Shown here piece by piece: positions 18,023 to 27,024 of a DNA stretch of 64,000 nt. Source of the stretch: CADEDH01 sp039029735 (GTDB lineage: Bacteria; Actinomycetota; Acidimicrobiia; Acidimicrobiales; SZUA-35); contig JBCCFL010000022.1 in the NCBI GenBank assembly GCA_039029735.1, forward strand, positions 1 to 64,000. Direction: 5' to 3'. A program made the position numbers and the translations under genes. The notes under the pieces were generated by a model that made no database searches, was not told the DNA's origin, and saw only the letters and a program-made list of their open reading frames with translations. The first letter of the stretch is position 1. Each line of letters opens with the position of its first letter.

Positions 18023-20640
18023 GCACGGAGGGTTCAGGGCCCACCATTGCAACTCGGTTGATCGGCCAGGGCGCAGCGCTCGGCGGTGGGGCTGGGTTGT
18101 TGCTGGTGGCGGGGATGGCACTGTTCCTGGCTGCGTTCGGCTCGGAGCTGTTGCCGGTGGTGTACGTGGCGGTTGCGGTCAGCGGCGCCGCTGCCTCGTT
18201 CGCGCTCACGAGAGCCGAGCGGCGCTTCGGGCTTCAGCGAACGGCCGTGGTGACCGTCGGGACCATGGCCGTACTCGCAGCGAGCGGCTGGCTGGCGGTG
18301 AGTGGTGGGATCGACCAGGGGGCGGGGCTCGCACTGGTGCTCTTCTCGGTCTACCTGCAGCTGGGGTTCGTCCTCATTGGAGGCCAGGTCGGTCAGGCCT
18401 TCGACGTGGCCGAGGTCAAGGCGACCTTCCCCCGGATCGTCGCCGGCTTCGCCGCCGGATTCATGGTGAGTGGCATCGTCGCCAATGTGCTCAGCGCTGC
18501 GCTCGGTGGCCCCACAGCACTCCTGCTCGTCGCCGCCGTTGTCCTCGTTGGACAGGCGACCCTGATGAACAACACGATCGCCCTGCTGCCGGCAGCAACC
18601 CCAGCGCCGGCCACGGGTTCGAGCGACGCCCCGACTGGCACTGACGCCGTGCCGCTCCGGGCGATCCTCGGCTCGCCGCTGGTGATCGCAGTATTCGTGT
18701 ACCAGTTGCTCTCGGCGATGGCGACGCACCTGGTGGAGTTCTTGCTGTTCGACAGGGCCGCGGCCCGGATCGAGACCGCAGCCGGCCTGGCCTCGTTCCT
18801 CGGGAGGCTGACGATCGGGCTCAACCTCACCGACCTCGTGGTGCTCGTCGTGGCCGGCGGATGGCTGATGAGTCGCTTCGGTCTGCGCTTCGGGCTCGGT
18901 GCGAACCCCGTACTCGTCACGGCCCTCATGGCGGTGGCCGCGGTCATGGTTGCCGCCGGTGGCTCGGCAACGCTCGGGCTGCTCGTCCTGTTGAGCGTTG
19001 CCCACACGGTGGACATCACCGCTGCCGACGTGGCCACGAGAACATCGGTCAATGCCACGTTCCAGGCGTTGCCCCGCCGCGACCGGATCGCGGCCCAAGC
19101 CTTCGTCGAGGGCGTCGGTGTGCCACTCGCGCTCGGTCTGGTGGCGGTGCTGATCGTTGGTCTCAACTGGCTTTCCGGCGGGTCGGTGGCCTGGATGGTG
19201 ACCGCTACCGTGGTGGTGTGCGCGGCCTGGTCGGTGTCGGCGCTGGTGGTGTTCGTGCGCTACCGCTCCAGCGTGGTCGACGCCGTGGCGAGCGCCCGGC
19301 TGGCCACGGTGGAGCTGGACCTCGATGATCCGACCACCCGGGCCGCGCTCGTCACCCTCGCTCGCACTGGCACCGACGCCCACGTGGGCGTGGTCTCGCG
19401 GCTGCTGGCGCCCCACGACACCGCCGACCGAGCCGAGTTGGCGGCGTGGGCCGCACGCCAGGACAGGGCCTCGACGGCGCAGGCTGCGCTGCCGGTGCTC
19501 ACCGCAGCCAGACACCGGGCGGCGGCGTCGGTAGCCGCAGGCGCGATCGCCGAGCAGGATCCAGCCGTGCGCCTGCAGGGCGTGCGAGCCCTGGGCCTCG
19601 TTGCGCCAGGGCCAGAGCACGAGATGCTCGACACGATCGCATCCGACATCACCGAAGCCCCAGCACTGCGGGTGGCGGCGCTTGGCTCCCTGCTGAGGGC
19701 AGGGGGCCCCGCAGCAACCGAGGCGGCCCGGGAGGTGGCGGCGCTCGCAGCGGGCGCCGAACGTGCGCGAAGCGAGGCGGCGCAGGCCATCGCCGCCGCG
19801 GGCAGCTACCCCGATCCGCCGGTGTTGGCGGCGCTGCTCGACGACGGCAACGGGCTCGTGCGCGGCGAGGCGGGTGCGGCACTTGTCGGGCTCGACGATG
19901 GTGATCGGGCGGCCGTGATCGGCTGCGGATCGCGCCAGGCCGGCTTCTTCCGCCATCTGAGGAGCGGGGTCGGACCACTCGTCCGTCGCCAGGGCTGGGA
20001 CCTCCTCGCTGGTGCCGGGCCCGACCGACCAATGGTGATACGAGCATTGATCGCAGAAGGAACATGGGCGGTGCCGACCGAGCACCGGGCGACGGCGGCG
20101 GCCGTCATTGATGCCGAACTCGATCGGGCCGAGCGGGCGGCGATCACGCTCGGACGGCTCCGCGTCGAGGGCGCGGCGGCGAATGGCAGCTCCGAGCCAG
20201 ACAACCCCACAGCTCGGCTCCTGACCGCCGTGGACACCGAGCGGCTCGATGCCAGGAGCCGGGTTCTCGATGCCGTCACCCTGTCAGTGGGGCGGGCCGG
20301 CTTCGGTCGGGAACTGGATGTCGCACTGTCCGGTGAGGGCGGTGGCGATCGGGCCCTTGCGCTGGAGTCACTCGACCTGGCGCTCCCAGCCAGTCAGCGG
20401 GCCCGCGTCGTGGCGCTGGTGACCGGCACCGCCCTCGGCGGTGATGAGCCACCTGCGCCGGGATCAGCAGGCCACGTTGTGCGTGACCTGGTGGCCGATC
20501 CGGGATGGGCGGTCACCAGCGATTGGATCCAGGCGTGCGCCCTCATGAGCCTGGCCACCCTGGAGCCTGAGGGTTCGGTGCCCGCGATGGAGGCCCACGG
20601 ACCGGTCTCGGCCGAGTTGGCCGCGTCGTTGGTCGACTAG
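18019..20640 (+). CDS. MFS/NTT-like multipass membrane protein with C-terminal HEAT-like repeats
   Basis: An 873-residue protein. Residues about 15-412 contain roughly twelve hydrophobic helices, with a loop ATFPRIVAGFAAGFMVSG that recalls NTT (nucleotide translocase) and MFS carriers. Residues about 425-870 are soluble Ala/Leu-rich helical pairs typical of HEAT/armadillo repeats (LRVAALGSLLRAGGPAATEA and similar). It is coupled by a GTGA overlap to the cNMP-binding gene. In other bacteria NTT-like carriers occur with HEAT and cNMP domains in one chain; here the sensor is a separate small subunit. Substrate unknown; regulated transport by cNMP is inference. It converges with the sigma-LamG gene, with one base between the stops. 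Confidence 0.75.
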   Translation: MSTEGSGPTIATRLIGQGAALGGGAGLLLVAGMALFLAAFGSELLPVVYVAVAVSGAAASFALTRAERRFGLQRTAVVTVGTMAVLAASGWLAVSGGIDQGAGLALVLFSVYLQLGFVLIGGQVGQAFDVAEVKATFPRIVAGFAAGFMVSGIVANVLSAALGGPTALLLVAAVVLVGQATLMNNTIALLPAATPAPATGSSDAPTGTDAVPLRAILGSPLVIAVFVYQLLSAMATHLVEFLLFDRAAARIETAAGLASFLGRLTIGLNLTDLVVLVVAGGWLMSRFGLRFGLGANPVLVTALMAVAAVMVAAGGSATLGLLVLLSVAHTVDITAADVATRTSVNATFQALPRRDRIAAQAFVEGVGVPLALGLVAVLIVGLNWLSGGSVAWMVTATVVVCAAWSVSALVVFVRYRSSVVDAVASARLATVELDLDDPTTRAALVTLARTGTDAHVGVVSRLLAPHDTADRAELAAWAARQDRASTAQAALPVLTAARHRAAASVAAGAIAEQDPAVRLQGVRALGLVAPGPEHEMLDTIASDITEAPALRVAALGSLLRAGGPAATEAAREVAALAAGAERARSEAAQAIAAAGSYPDPPVLAALLDDGNGLVRGEAGAALVGLDDGDRAAVIGCGSRQAGFFRHLRSGVGPLVRRQGWDLLAGAGPDRPMVIRALIAEGTWAVPTEHRATAAAVIDAELDRAERAAITLGRLRVEGAAANGSSEPDNPTARLLTAVDTERLDARSRVLDAVTLSVGRAGFGRELDVALSGEGGGDRALALESLDLALPASQRARVVALVTGTALGGDEPPAPGSAGHVVRDLVADPGWAVTSDWIQACALMSLATLEPEGSVPAMEAHGPVSAELAASLVD

Positions 20641-20641
20641 G

Positions 20642-22105
20642 TCACCTGCGAGGGGCGACATCGGCGAATGCAGCACCGAGGCGGTACTCGTCGATGGTGT
20701 ACACGGCATCGACGTAGTTGAAGATCGCAAAGCCGTGCGCCGCGTCCCGGAGGCTGCCTGGCTCATCGGTGGTGACGATGGGCGGGCCGGGCGTCGACAG
20801 ATCGGGGTCGATCCACAGGTCCGTGCGTTCGGCCGAGATGCGTGCGACCACGAGACGGGCGACCTGTGATTCGACCGGCACGGTTGATCGGGGCCCGTTC
20901 ACGATCCCGAACTGGGGCTCGGTCTGGATCCCGACACCCGCCCCCGGCGTTCCGTGACCGCTGAACCAGAACGCGTCACCCGCCTGCTGGGTCTCCACTC
21001 GAATCAGGTAGCCGACCCAGAACGGCTCGGCTGGATCCCCGGGCTCGGCGAGCGGGCGTACGAGATTCGACCACAGCGTTGACGACTTGAGGCGAAGCGC
21101 GCCCGGAGTGGTTTGCAGAGCGAACCCGGTGCCGTCGGTGTAGTCGAGCCCGGTTGCGTCGTACCACGCATCGAGCGTGCCGGCCTCGATCTGCCAGTCC
21201 GCGGCGAAGCCGAGGGCCTCCCGGCCCCCTCGAAGCGATGTCAACTGGGCGCCGTCGGCAACCCCGACATCGAACCCGTCGTAGGCGATAAGGCGCACCG
21301 GCGGCGGCGCCGGAACGTCGGGCAGGGTGGTCGAGGTCGGCGCCGAGACGCTGGAGGTCTCTCCTGGGCCATCAGCGGTGGCGACTGCGGTACCGAGCCG
21401 TGGTTGCCCGACCTCGTCGCCATCGATGTCCGCATCGCCCGGCACTGATGTGTCGGCAGAGCGGCGCTCGGAGTCGGGGTTTGGTACCGACGTGGCAGGG
21501 GAGAAGTCGATTGGTCGTGAGTCCCTGCCGCCGAGAAGACCGGTGGCGGCGGCGATCGCAAGCAGTGCGACGACCAGCGCGGCGTAGAGCAGCCGTCGGA
21601 GCCGACGGAGGCCCTGGTGCTGGAGCTGGCGGACGGCGGCCGGGCTCTTGCCGAGCTCCCGGCCGATCTCGGCGGCGGACTTGTCGTCGACAAGTCTCAG
21701 CCGGAGCGCCTGCTCCTGGCCCTCCGGGAGCATGGCCAGCGCGCTGTGGAGGTCGAGATCACCGATGACGGTCTCCTCGAAGGCGTCGGCGGCGTCGAGC
21801 AGATCGAGATCGGCCCGCAACTCTGGCCGCGGCTTGGCCCGTTCGCGGATCATGTGGCTGTTGAGCGCCTTGTACAGGTAGGCCCACATTGCCCGCGGGT
21901 GATCGCTGCGCATCCGGTCGAGGGCCCGATACCCGTCGAGCAGGGCCAGATCGGCCATCAGCTCCGGATCCTGCGATCCTCGCTTCGAGGCGTAGGTGAC
22001 GAGGGATGGCCGGTGTGAACGGTAGATCTCGTCGAAGCGACGGCCGTTTGTGTTGCTCTCGGACTCGATCTGAGGATCAGTCCCTGCGCTCGTTACGCCC
22101 CGCAT
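20642..22105 (-). CDS. Membrane-anchored ECF-like sigma factor with extracytoplasmic LamG/concanavalin-like domain
   Basis: A 487-residue fusion. Residues 23-105 are sigma region 2 (RFDEIYRSHRPSLVTYASKR; WAYLYKALNSHMIRER). Residues 117-172 are region 4 with the HTH SAAEIGRELGKSPAAVRQL. A single membrane helix follows at 173-192 (LYAALVVALLAIAAATGLLG), then a Ser/Thr/Pro-rich linker to about 265. A beta-rich LamG/concanavalin A-like domain runs from about 268 to 485 (YDGFDVG..., FWVGYLIRVE, GFAIFNYVDAVYTIDEYRLG). Orientation rules put the sigma part inside and the LamG part outside. The start has AGGAAGG five bases upstream of ATG. It diverges from the GH20 gene. No anti-sigma gene is present. 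Release by proteolysis or direct membrane-tethered action is inference. Confidence 0.82.
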   Translation of the reverse strand: MRGVTSAGTDPQIESESNTNGRRFDEIYRSHRPSLVTYASKRGSQDPELMADLALLDGYRALDRMRSDHPRAMWAYLYKALNSHMIRERAKPRPELRADLDLLDAADAFEETVIGDLDLHSALAMLPEGQEQALRLRLVDDKSAAEIGRELGKSPAAVRQLQHQGLRRLRRLLYAALVVALLAIAAATGLLGGRDSRPIDFSPATSVPNPDSERRSADTSVPGDADIDGDEVGQPRLGTAVATADGPGETSSVSAPTSTTLPDVPAPPPVRLIAYDGFDVGVADGAQLTSLRGGREALGFAADWQIEAGTLDAWYDATGLDYTDGTGFALQTTPGALRLKSSTLWSNLVRPLAEPGDPAEPFWVGYLIRVETQQAGDAFWFSGHGTPGAGVGIQTEPQFGIVNGPRSTVPVESQVARLVVARISAERTDLWIDPDLSTPGPPIVTTDEPGSLRDAAHGFAIFNYVDAVYTIDEYRLGAAFADVAPRR

Positions 22106-22224
22106 GGCGCCCTTCCTGGTTCACCCCGTCCGGAACGTATCACCGCTGTGGCTGCACCCGCTTGGGTGTCGCGCCTGGTCGTGCCTCTATTACGCCCGTC
22201 AGGCTACGTAGGTGATTTTGCTCA

Positions 22225-22252
22225 CGACAGTGACGTAATGCTCACACTGTCG
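22225..22252. promoter_or_regulatory. Inverted repeat in the sigma-LamG / GH20 divergent region
   Basis: CGACAGTG (22225-22232) and CACTGTCG (22245-22252) form a perfect 8-bp inverted repeat with a 12-base spacer, so the arm centres are 20 bp (about two helical turns) apart. GCTCAC is also repeated directly at 22220 and 22240. The local sequence is AT-richer than the flanks. Placement between two divergent starts suggests an operator or promoter element controlling one or both genes; the binding protein is unknown. Confidence 0.45.
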
Positions 22253-22324
22253 CCGGTTCGTGCACCTGAGAGACCGGAGGCCAGTGGATGGCCTCGATCC
22301 ACTGGCGGCGGAGCGGAGCACTCG

Positions 22325-25300
22325 GTGCGGCACATCCTCGAAGACGAGCGGTTCGACGAACACGAGCCCGAGCCGGCGCGCGCCGGCTCCGGCGCGCTCG
22401 CGGGTGTGCGCAGGCCGTTGGCGATGATCACTGCGTTCGTGGTGATCGCCGCCACGCTCACGGTGATCCCGCTGCTCACGTCGTGGACCACTCGTACCGC
22501 GGATGCTGCTGGAGGGATCGACAACGTCGTGCCTCGGCCCACGTCGGTTGCAACCCAGCCCGGCACGTTCGTGTTCACGCCGTCATCGAGGATCCTGTTC
22601 CAGACGCGTTCGCACCCGTCGCCCACCGAGCAGTCATTGCAGCCGTTGGCCGACGTGCTCGCCCTCGAGCTGGAACTGATCACCGGGATCCGCCCGGCTG
22701 TGGTGGCGGGTAACCCGGCGAGCGCAGCTGCCGGCGACATTGCGCTCGGCTTCGAGCCTGTCACGGCCGAGGCGACCACCGAGGCCGAGCAGGACCAGGC
22801 CTACCGCCTCGATGTCACCGATCGTGTGGCGGTGTCGAGCCAGTGGTACAAGGGCGTCGCCTACGGAACCACGACCCTCACCCAGGCGCTGGTCGACGCT
22901 GGCGGTCAGTTCACGATCCCGGGCGTCGTGGTTGAGGACCGACCGGCGAGTGCCTACCGGGCGGTCATGGTCGACATCGCCAGGCAGCGGCACTCGGCCG
23001 AGGGGCTGAGGGAGATCGTTGATCTCCTGCGGCAGTACAAGACCCGCTACCTCCACCTGCATCTGACCGATGACCAGAACTTCGTGTTCCCGTTCGGCCC
23101 TGTCACCGATCCCCTTGGTGATCGCAACTACACCATCAGTCGGGACGAGTGGCTCGCGCTCGTTGCCTATGCGGATGCCCGGGGGGTCACGATCGTTCCC
23201 GAGCTCGACCTGCCCGGTCACTCCACGAAGTTGATGGAGTCGGGATACGTGTCGGCCACCAACCACGGTGAGGTGGCCTCGCCTGCGAACTACGGGGCGA
23301 TCAAGGCGATCATCGACGACATGAACAGCGTGTTCGCCTCGAGCCCCTACTTCCACATCGGGGGCGACGAGTCATCCGCAGGGGGCGAGCTCGTTCCGTT
23401 CTTGTCGGAGATGAACCGTCACATCCGTACCAGCAACCGCCGGATGCTCGTGTGGGAGGGCTTTCACGGCGCCCCGGCCGAGATCCCGGCCACCGGCCCG
23501 GACCGTGTGGTGGTGCTCGCGTGGGAGGGCGGGCAGTACAACGCCCCGTGGGACCTACTCAACGCTGGCTACGAAGTGATCAACGCATCCTGGAGCCCGA
23601 TGTACGTCGTCGGGCGCGGCGGGCCCCTCCATCTCGGTGGATTCAGCCGGAACTGGTCGCCTCGGGAGATCCACGAGTGGGGAGCGGACCGGTTCAGCCA
23701 CTGGGCCGGCACACCGGTGTTCCGCGACGACGGCCCCAACGACCCCGACCTCACCGACTCGGCCTGGCGTGCGTCCTACATCGGCCGCGAGAGTCAAGTG
23801 CTGGGCGGGCAGATGCTGTTCTGGGAGCAGCGCGAGTTCACGGTGCTCGACGATCTACAGACCCGACTCCCGGCCATGGCCGAACGGTTGTGGAACCCGG
23901 CCGCCGGGTCGTACGAGGACTTCGATCAGCGCTGGAACCAGGTGCACGACCGGGTGATGACGGTCGTGCGACCGATTGAGATCCTGCCGGGCACGCTCGA
24001 ACCCGGGAGCCCGATCACCGAGTACTACCGGCTCTACGAGGGTGACTCCGTGGGAGTCACCCTCCGGAACCGGTCTCGCCTCCAAGGCACGATCCACTAC
24101 GAGGTGGCCGGCTGTTGCGGCGGGCCGACGTGGATCCACACCGGGGCGCTGCCACCGGTGCCGTCGACATCGAGCCCGACCTACGGCGCTCCGTTCACGG
24201 TGACCGGCGCCCAGGGGGTGCGAGCGGTGCTGCTCCGACCCGACGGGTCCCAGGTGGGCGGGGCCAGCTATGCCCAGTTCGCCAACTGGCCCCAGCAGGT
24301 GGCGGTCACCGGCTACCAGGTCGAGACCGGTGAGTTCACCGAGGTGCCCGACACCGACACCCTTGGCAGCCGCGTGATCGACCGGCACCGCCTTCCGGTG
24401 CTCAGAGGGCCCGTCACCCAGAACGGCGTGATGCTGCAGCGCTCCGAGACGGTGATCTCGGTCGGCGCTGGTGGCGCCCACACGCTCAAGGCCCAGACCT
24501 CCACCGGTCGGGCCAGCATCTACCTCGATCTCAACAGGAACGGGGCCTGGGAAGCCGACGAACTCCTCATCGCCAACACGCCGACGTCCGAGGAGCAGAT
24601 CGAGAGCCGTTCGTTCGAGCTGACGCCCGGCGAGTACCGGGTGAGGGTCGACCACTTGTCCCTGCCACCGCTGCCGACGTTGATCATCAAGCTGAACGGC
24701 GCCAGCACCCAGAACGCAGACACCGAGATAAACGAACTGCTCGCCGGGGTGGAGGCCGAGGCACCCACCCCGCCAGCGCTCGTCGAGCAGCCTCCTGCCA
24801 CGCCGCTGCCGGCTCCGACAACGGTGCCCGCCCCGGCCGCGGTGCCGCCGGCCGCGCCTGCGATGGCTTCCAACCTGGCCCTCGGTCGCCCCACCCGCAC
24901 CTCATCGCTGGAGGGTGTATTCGACGACCGCACCGGGGCGCAGGCCGTGGACGGCGATCCCGCCACGAGATGGTCGAGCGCCTACGCCGACCCCCAGTGG
25001 CTCGAGGTCGATCTGGGCGGCCGCTACGAGGTCGACCGAGTGGAGATCAACTGGGAGACCGCGTTCGGCAGGAACTACGTGATCCAGATGTCCGACGACG
25101 CGCAGACGTGGACCGACGTCCAAGCGGTGACCAACGGCGACGGCGGCCTCGACAGCCTCACCGGCCTCTCTGGCATCGGGCGCTACGTTCGGCTGTACGG
25201 CACGGAGCGGGGCACCGGATGGGGCTTCTCACCGTGGGAGTTCGAGGTCTACGGCCGCCCCCTCGGCGCAGCCGACCCGGTGCCGGCACCAGAGGCGCCG

Positions 25301-25819
25301 CCGGCCCCGGACACCGCCACCACAGCACCCGCCTCAGGGCAACCGCCTTCTGCGGAACCTGCACCAGCGAACCCGGGGCCCGAACCGACGACGACCACGG
25401 CGCCGCCTCCCACGACGGCTCCCGCACCACGAGGCACCGGGCCGCTCGTGCAGGCCGGGCACTGCATGGCTCCGGTCGGCGACGGGAGCGGCCGCCTTCG
25501 GATGTCAGCCTGCGACGGCAGCCTGCCCCAGCTCTACGAACTACGGGGCACAGGTACCGACATGGTCGAGGTCCGAAGTCAGGCAGACGGACGGTGCCTC
25601 GGCGTCGAGCAGGCGAGTGTCGCCGGTGGCGCCTTCATCGGCCTCGTCGAATGCTCGGGCGCCCCAGAGCAGACCTTCACCGTGACCACCGAGGCTGGGC
25701 AGACGAAGCTGACCGCAGCGCACAGCGGGTTCTGTCTCGAAGCGGGCGGTATCGGAACGGTGGTGTTCCAGCAGCGCTGTGCCGCGCACGAGCCGGACCA
25801 GCGCTTCACGCTGGGCTGA
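22325..25819 (+). CDS. GH20 beta-N-acetylhexosaminidase with F5/8-type C (CBM32) and ricin-B-like lectin domains
   Basis: About 1164 residues. A short cytoplasmic leader is followed by a hydrophobic signal/anchor (LAMITAFVVIAATLTVIPLL). A GH20 N-terminal alpha/beta domain precedes the catalytic barrel, whose FHIGGDESS carries the Asp348-Glu349 pair of substrate-assisted hexosaminidases. Beta domains and a Pro-rich linker lead to a discoidin/CBM32 domain (NLALGRPTRTSS...DGDPATRWSSAYADPQWLEV), then a ricin-B-type lectin (GRCLGVEQASV...QRF). It should act outside the cell on chitin-, peptidoglycan- or glycan-derived GlcNAc/GalNAc. GTG 22325 is preferred because GGAGCGGAG lies six bases upstream; the frame is open back to GTG 22148 and ATG 22238. 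It diverges from the sigma-LamG gene. Confidence 0.9.
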   Translation: MRHILEDERFDEHEPEPARAGSGALAGVRRPLAMITAFVVIAATLTVIPLLTSWTTRTADAAGGIDNVVPRPTSVATQPGTFVFTPSSRILFQTRSHPSPTEQSLQPLADVLALELELITGIRPAVVAGNPASAAAGDIALGFEPVTAEATTEAEQDQAYRLDVTDRVAVSSQWYKGVAYGTTTLTQALVDAGGQFTIPGVVVEDRPASAYRAVMVDIARQRHSAEGLREIVDLLRQYKTRYLHLHLTDDQNFVFPFGPVTDPLGDRNYTISRDEWLALVAYADARGVTIVPELDLPGHSTKLMESGYVSATNHGEVASPANYGAIKAIIDDMNSVFASSPYFHIGGDESSAGGELVPFLSEMNRHIRTSNRRMLVWEGFHGAPAEIPATGPDRVVVLAWEGGQYNAPWDLLNAGYEVINASWSPMYVVGRGGPLHLGGFSRNWSPREIHEWGADRFSHWAGTPVFRDDGPNDPDLTDSAWRASYIGRESQVLGGQMLFWEQREFTVLDDLQTRLPAMAERLWNPAAGSYEDFDQRWNQVHDRVMTVVRPIEILPGTLEPGSPITEYYRLYEGDSVGVTLRNRSRLQGTIHYEVAGCCGGPTWIHTGALPPVPSTSSPTYGAPFTVTGAQGVRAVLLRPDGSQVGGASYAQFANWPQQVAVTGYQVETGEFTEVPDTDTLGSRVIDRHRLPVLRGPVTQNGVMLQRSETVISVGAGGAHTLKAQTSTGRASIYLDLNRNGAWEADELLIANTPTSEEQIESRSFELTPGEYRVRVDHLSLPPLPTLIIKLNGASTQNADTEINELLAGVEAEAPTPPALVEQPPATPLPAPTTVPAPAAVPPAAPAMASNLALGRPTRTSSLEGVFDDRTGAQAVDGDPATRWSSAYADPQWLEVDLGGRYEVDRVEINWETAFGRNYVIQMSDDAQTWTDVQAVTNGDGGLDSLTGLSGIGRYVRLYGTERGTGWGFSPWEFEVYGRPLGAADPVPAPEAPPAPDTATTAPASGQPPSAEPAPANPGPEPTTTTAPPPTTAPAPRGTGPLVQAGHCMAPVGDGSGRLRMSACDGSLPQLYELRGTGTDMVEVRSQADGRCLGVEQASVAGGAFIGLVECSGAPEQTFTVTTEAGQTKLTAAHSGFCLEAGGIGTVVFQQRCAAHEPDQRFTLG

Positions 25820-25910
25820 GCGTTCTCCTCCCTGGAGGCGATGGTGTGCGGCCTGGATTGTCACCCCACCCAGGTCGCGCACCAGCAGCATGCATTGAGG
25901 TTCAACGCGA

Positions 25911-26990
25911 TCAGCGGAGGAACTCGGGCACCGTGATGTAGTTCTGGCCGCCGCCGATGGCGCGCACGTCATGGAGCCAGCTGCCCTCGTAGGCCTCGGT
26001 CGGGGCTTGGAACAGATCCGACGGCTCACCTTCGGGGGTCGTCTCCAGCGTCCAGGCCTGGCGTTTGTAGGTCCAGTTGTCCGGGTCGAGCCGGTGGGCC
26101 TCTCGCCAGTAGGGCACGGCGGCCTCTTTGCCCTCGGTGCCGAACAGGTGCTGGCCGAGCTCGAAGTTGGCGGCTGCCTCGGCGTGGTTCCGCTCTCGGG
26201 GATGCGACGCGGCGATCACGGCCTCGGGGTCGAGGGCGTAGGTGCTGTCGGCGCCCTTCTCGATCCAGTCGACGACGGCGGCATGGTACGCCGCGCCGAT
26301 GTCGGGGATCCGGCGGGCCTCGGTGATCAGTTCACGCACTGGTTCGGGCAGGTCGTCGGGGAGCGGGCTGTCGGTGTCGCGGGCCTCGATCGAGGCCCCT
26401 TCAGCCGGGCGCACGAGTGTGCCCGTCTCGTCGATCCACACCGCCATCGGCACGTTGTTGAACCCGAACAGCTCGTTGGTCACGTGTGCGGTGTCGATCA
26501 AGGATGGATGATTGGGAGCAGCGGCCTCGATCCAGGGACGGGCCTTCTCCGGGTCGATGTCGAGGGCAACGGTCACCACCGTGAAGCCGGCCGCCTCGTA
26601 CTCGGCGTGCAGCGCCTGCCACCCGGGCAGGCTCATGCGGCAGCCTCACCACGACGCCCAGGCCACGAGCAGCACCTTGCGGCCGTGCAGGCTCGACAAC
26701 GAGAACGGATTGCCGTGCTGGTCGGGGAGGGTCAGTTCAGGGGCGACGGCGGTGGTCAGCGAATGGCCGGGGCTCTCCGGCCCGAGCGCAGCGACACCTG
26801 TGGCCTCGTCGCGTACGAGCGGCATATCGAGACGGGCCGCGAGTGTGGCCACGTCGAGCGTGCCGTCTGCGGCGATGGCTTCCGGCGCAGGCACGCACAT
26901 CGATCCCTTGCAGAGGCCCTCGGGCTTGGACGCCCATCCGGTGCGTTGCTCGAAGTGGTCGGGGTCGACGGTTGGTGTCTCGACGATCAT
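25911..26990 (-). CDS. Redoxin/TlpA-like protein with in-frame UGA, probable selenoprotein
   Basis: Two open segments join in one frame through a TGA at 26646-26648. Before it the chain reads LTLPDQHGNPFSLSSLHGRK then VLLVAWASW; after it come GCR and MSLPGWQALHAEYEAAGFTV. This is the thioredoxin-fold redoxin core, with the UGA exactly where the peroxidatic Cys of WxxWCGxR relatives sits. Read as selenocysteine the protein has 359 residues and a Sec-Gly-Cys active site. The C-terminal 130 residues are a TPR-like helical extension (HAEAAANFELGQHLFG). The start is ATG 26990. A SECIS-like hairpin follows the UGA. If UGA is not decoded, the locus would be a broken gene; conserved sequence on both sides argues against decay. 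Confidence 0.75.
26614..26632 (-). other. Candidate bacterial SECIS hairpin
   Basis: On the minus strand GCCTGCC pairs perfectly with GGCAGGC around the 5-base loop CGGGT. The loop begins 20 nt after the UGA, within the 16-37 nt window described for bacterial SECIS elements, and has G at its second position, as the SelB-binding model requires. The stem overlaps codons for the conserved LPGWQA stretch, so part of the pairing may be coincidental. Confidence 0.55.
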
Positions 26991-27024
26991 GGCCGGAAGC
27001 GTAGTCGAGACGGTCAGGCCGTGA

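Noticed and set aside
18034..20085. Minus-strand 683-residue frame
   Set aside because: His/Arg/Gly-rich shadow of the membrane/HEAT gene; long antisense frames are expected at this GC content.
22148..22324. 59-residue extension of the GH20 protein
   Set aside because: It covers the divergent promoter region and inverted repeat, and has no signal features; the GTG at 22325 has a better ribosome site.
26634..26648. Nonsense mutation splitting a pseudogene
   Set aside because: Both halves are well conserved, the UGA sits precisely at the catalytic Cys column and a SECIS-like stem follows; selenocysteine is the better explanation, though not proven.
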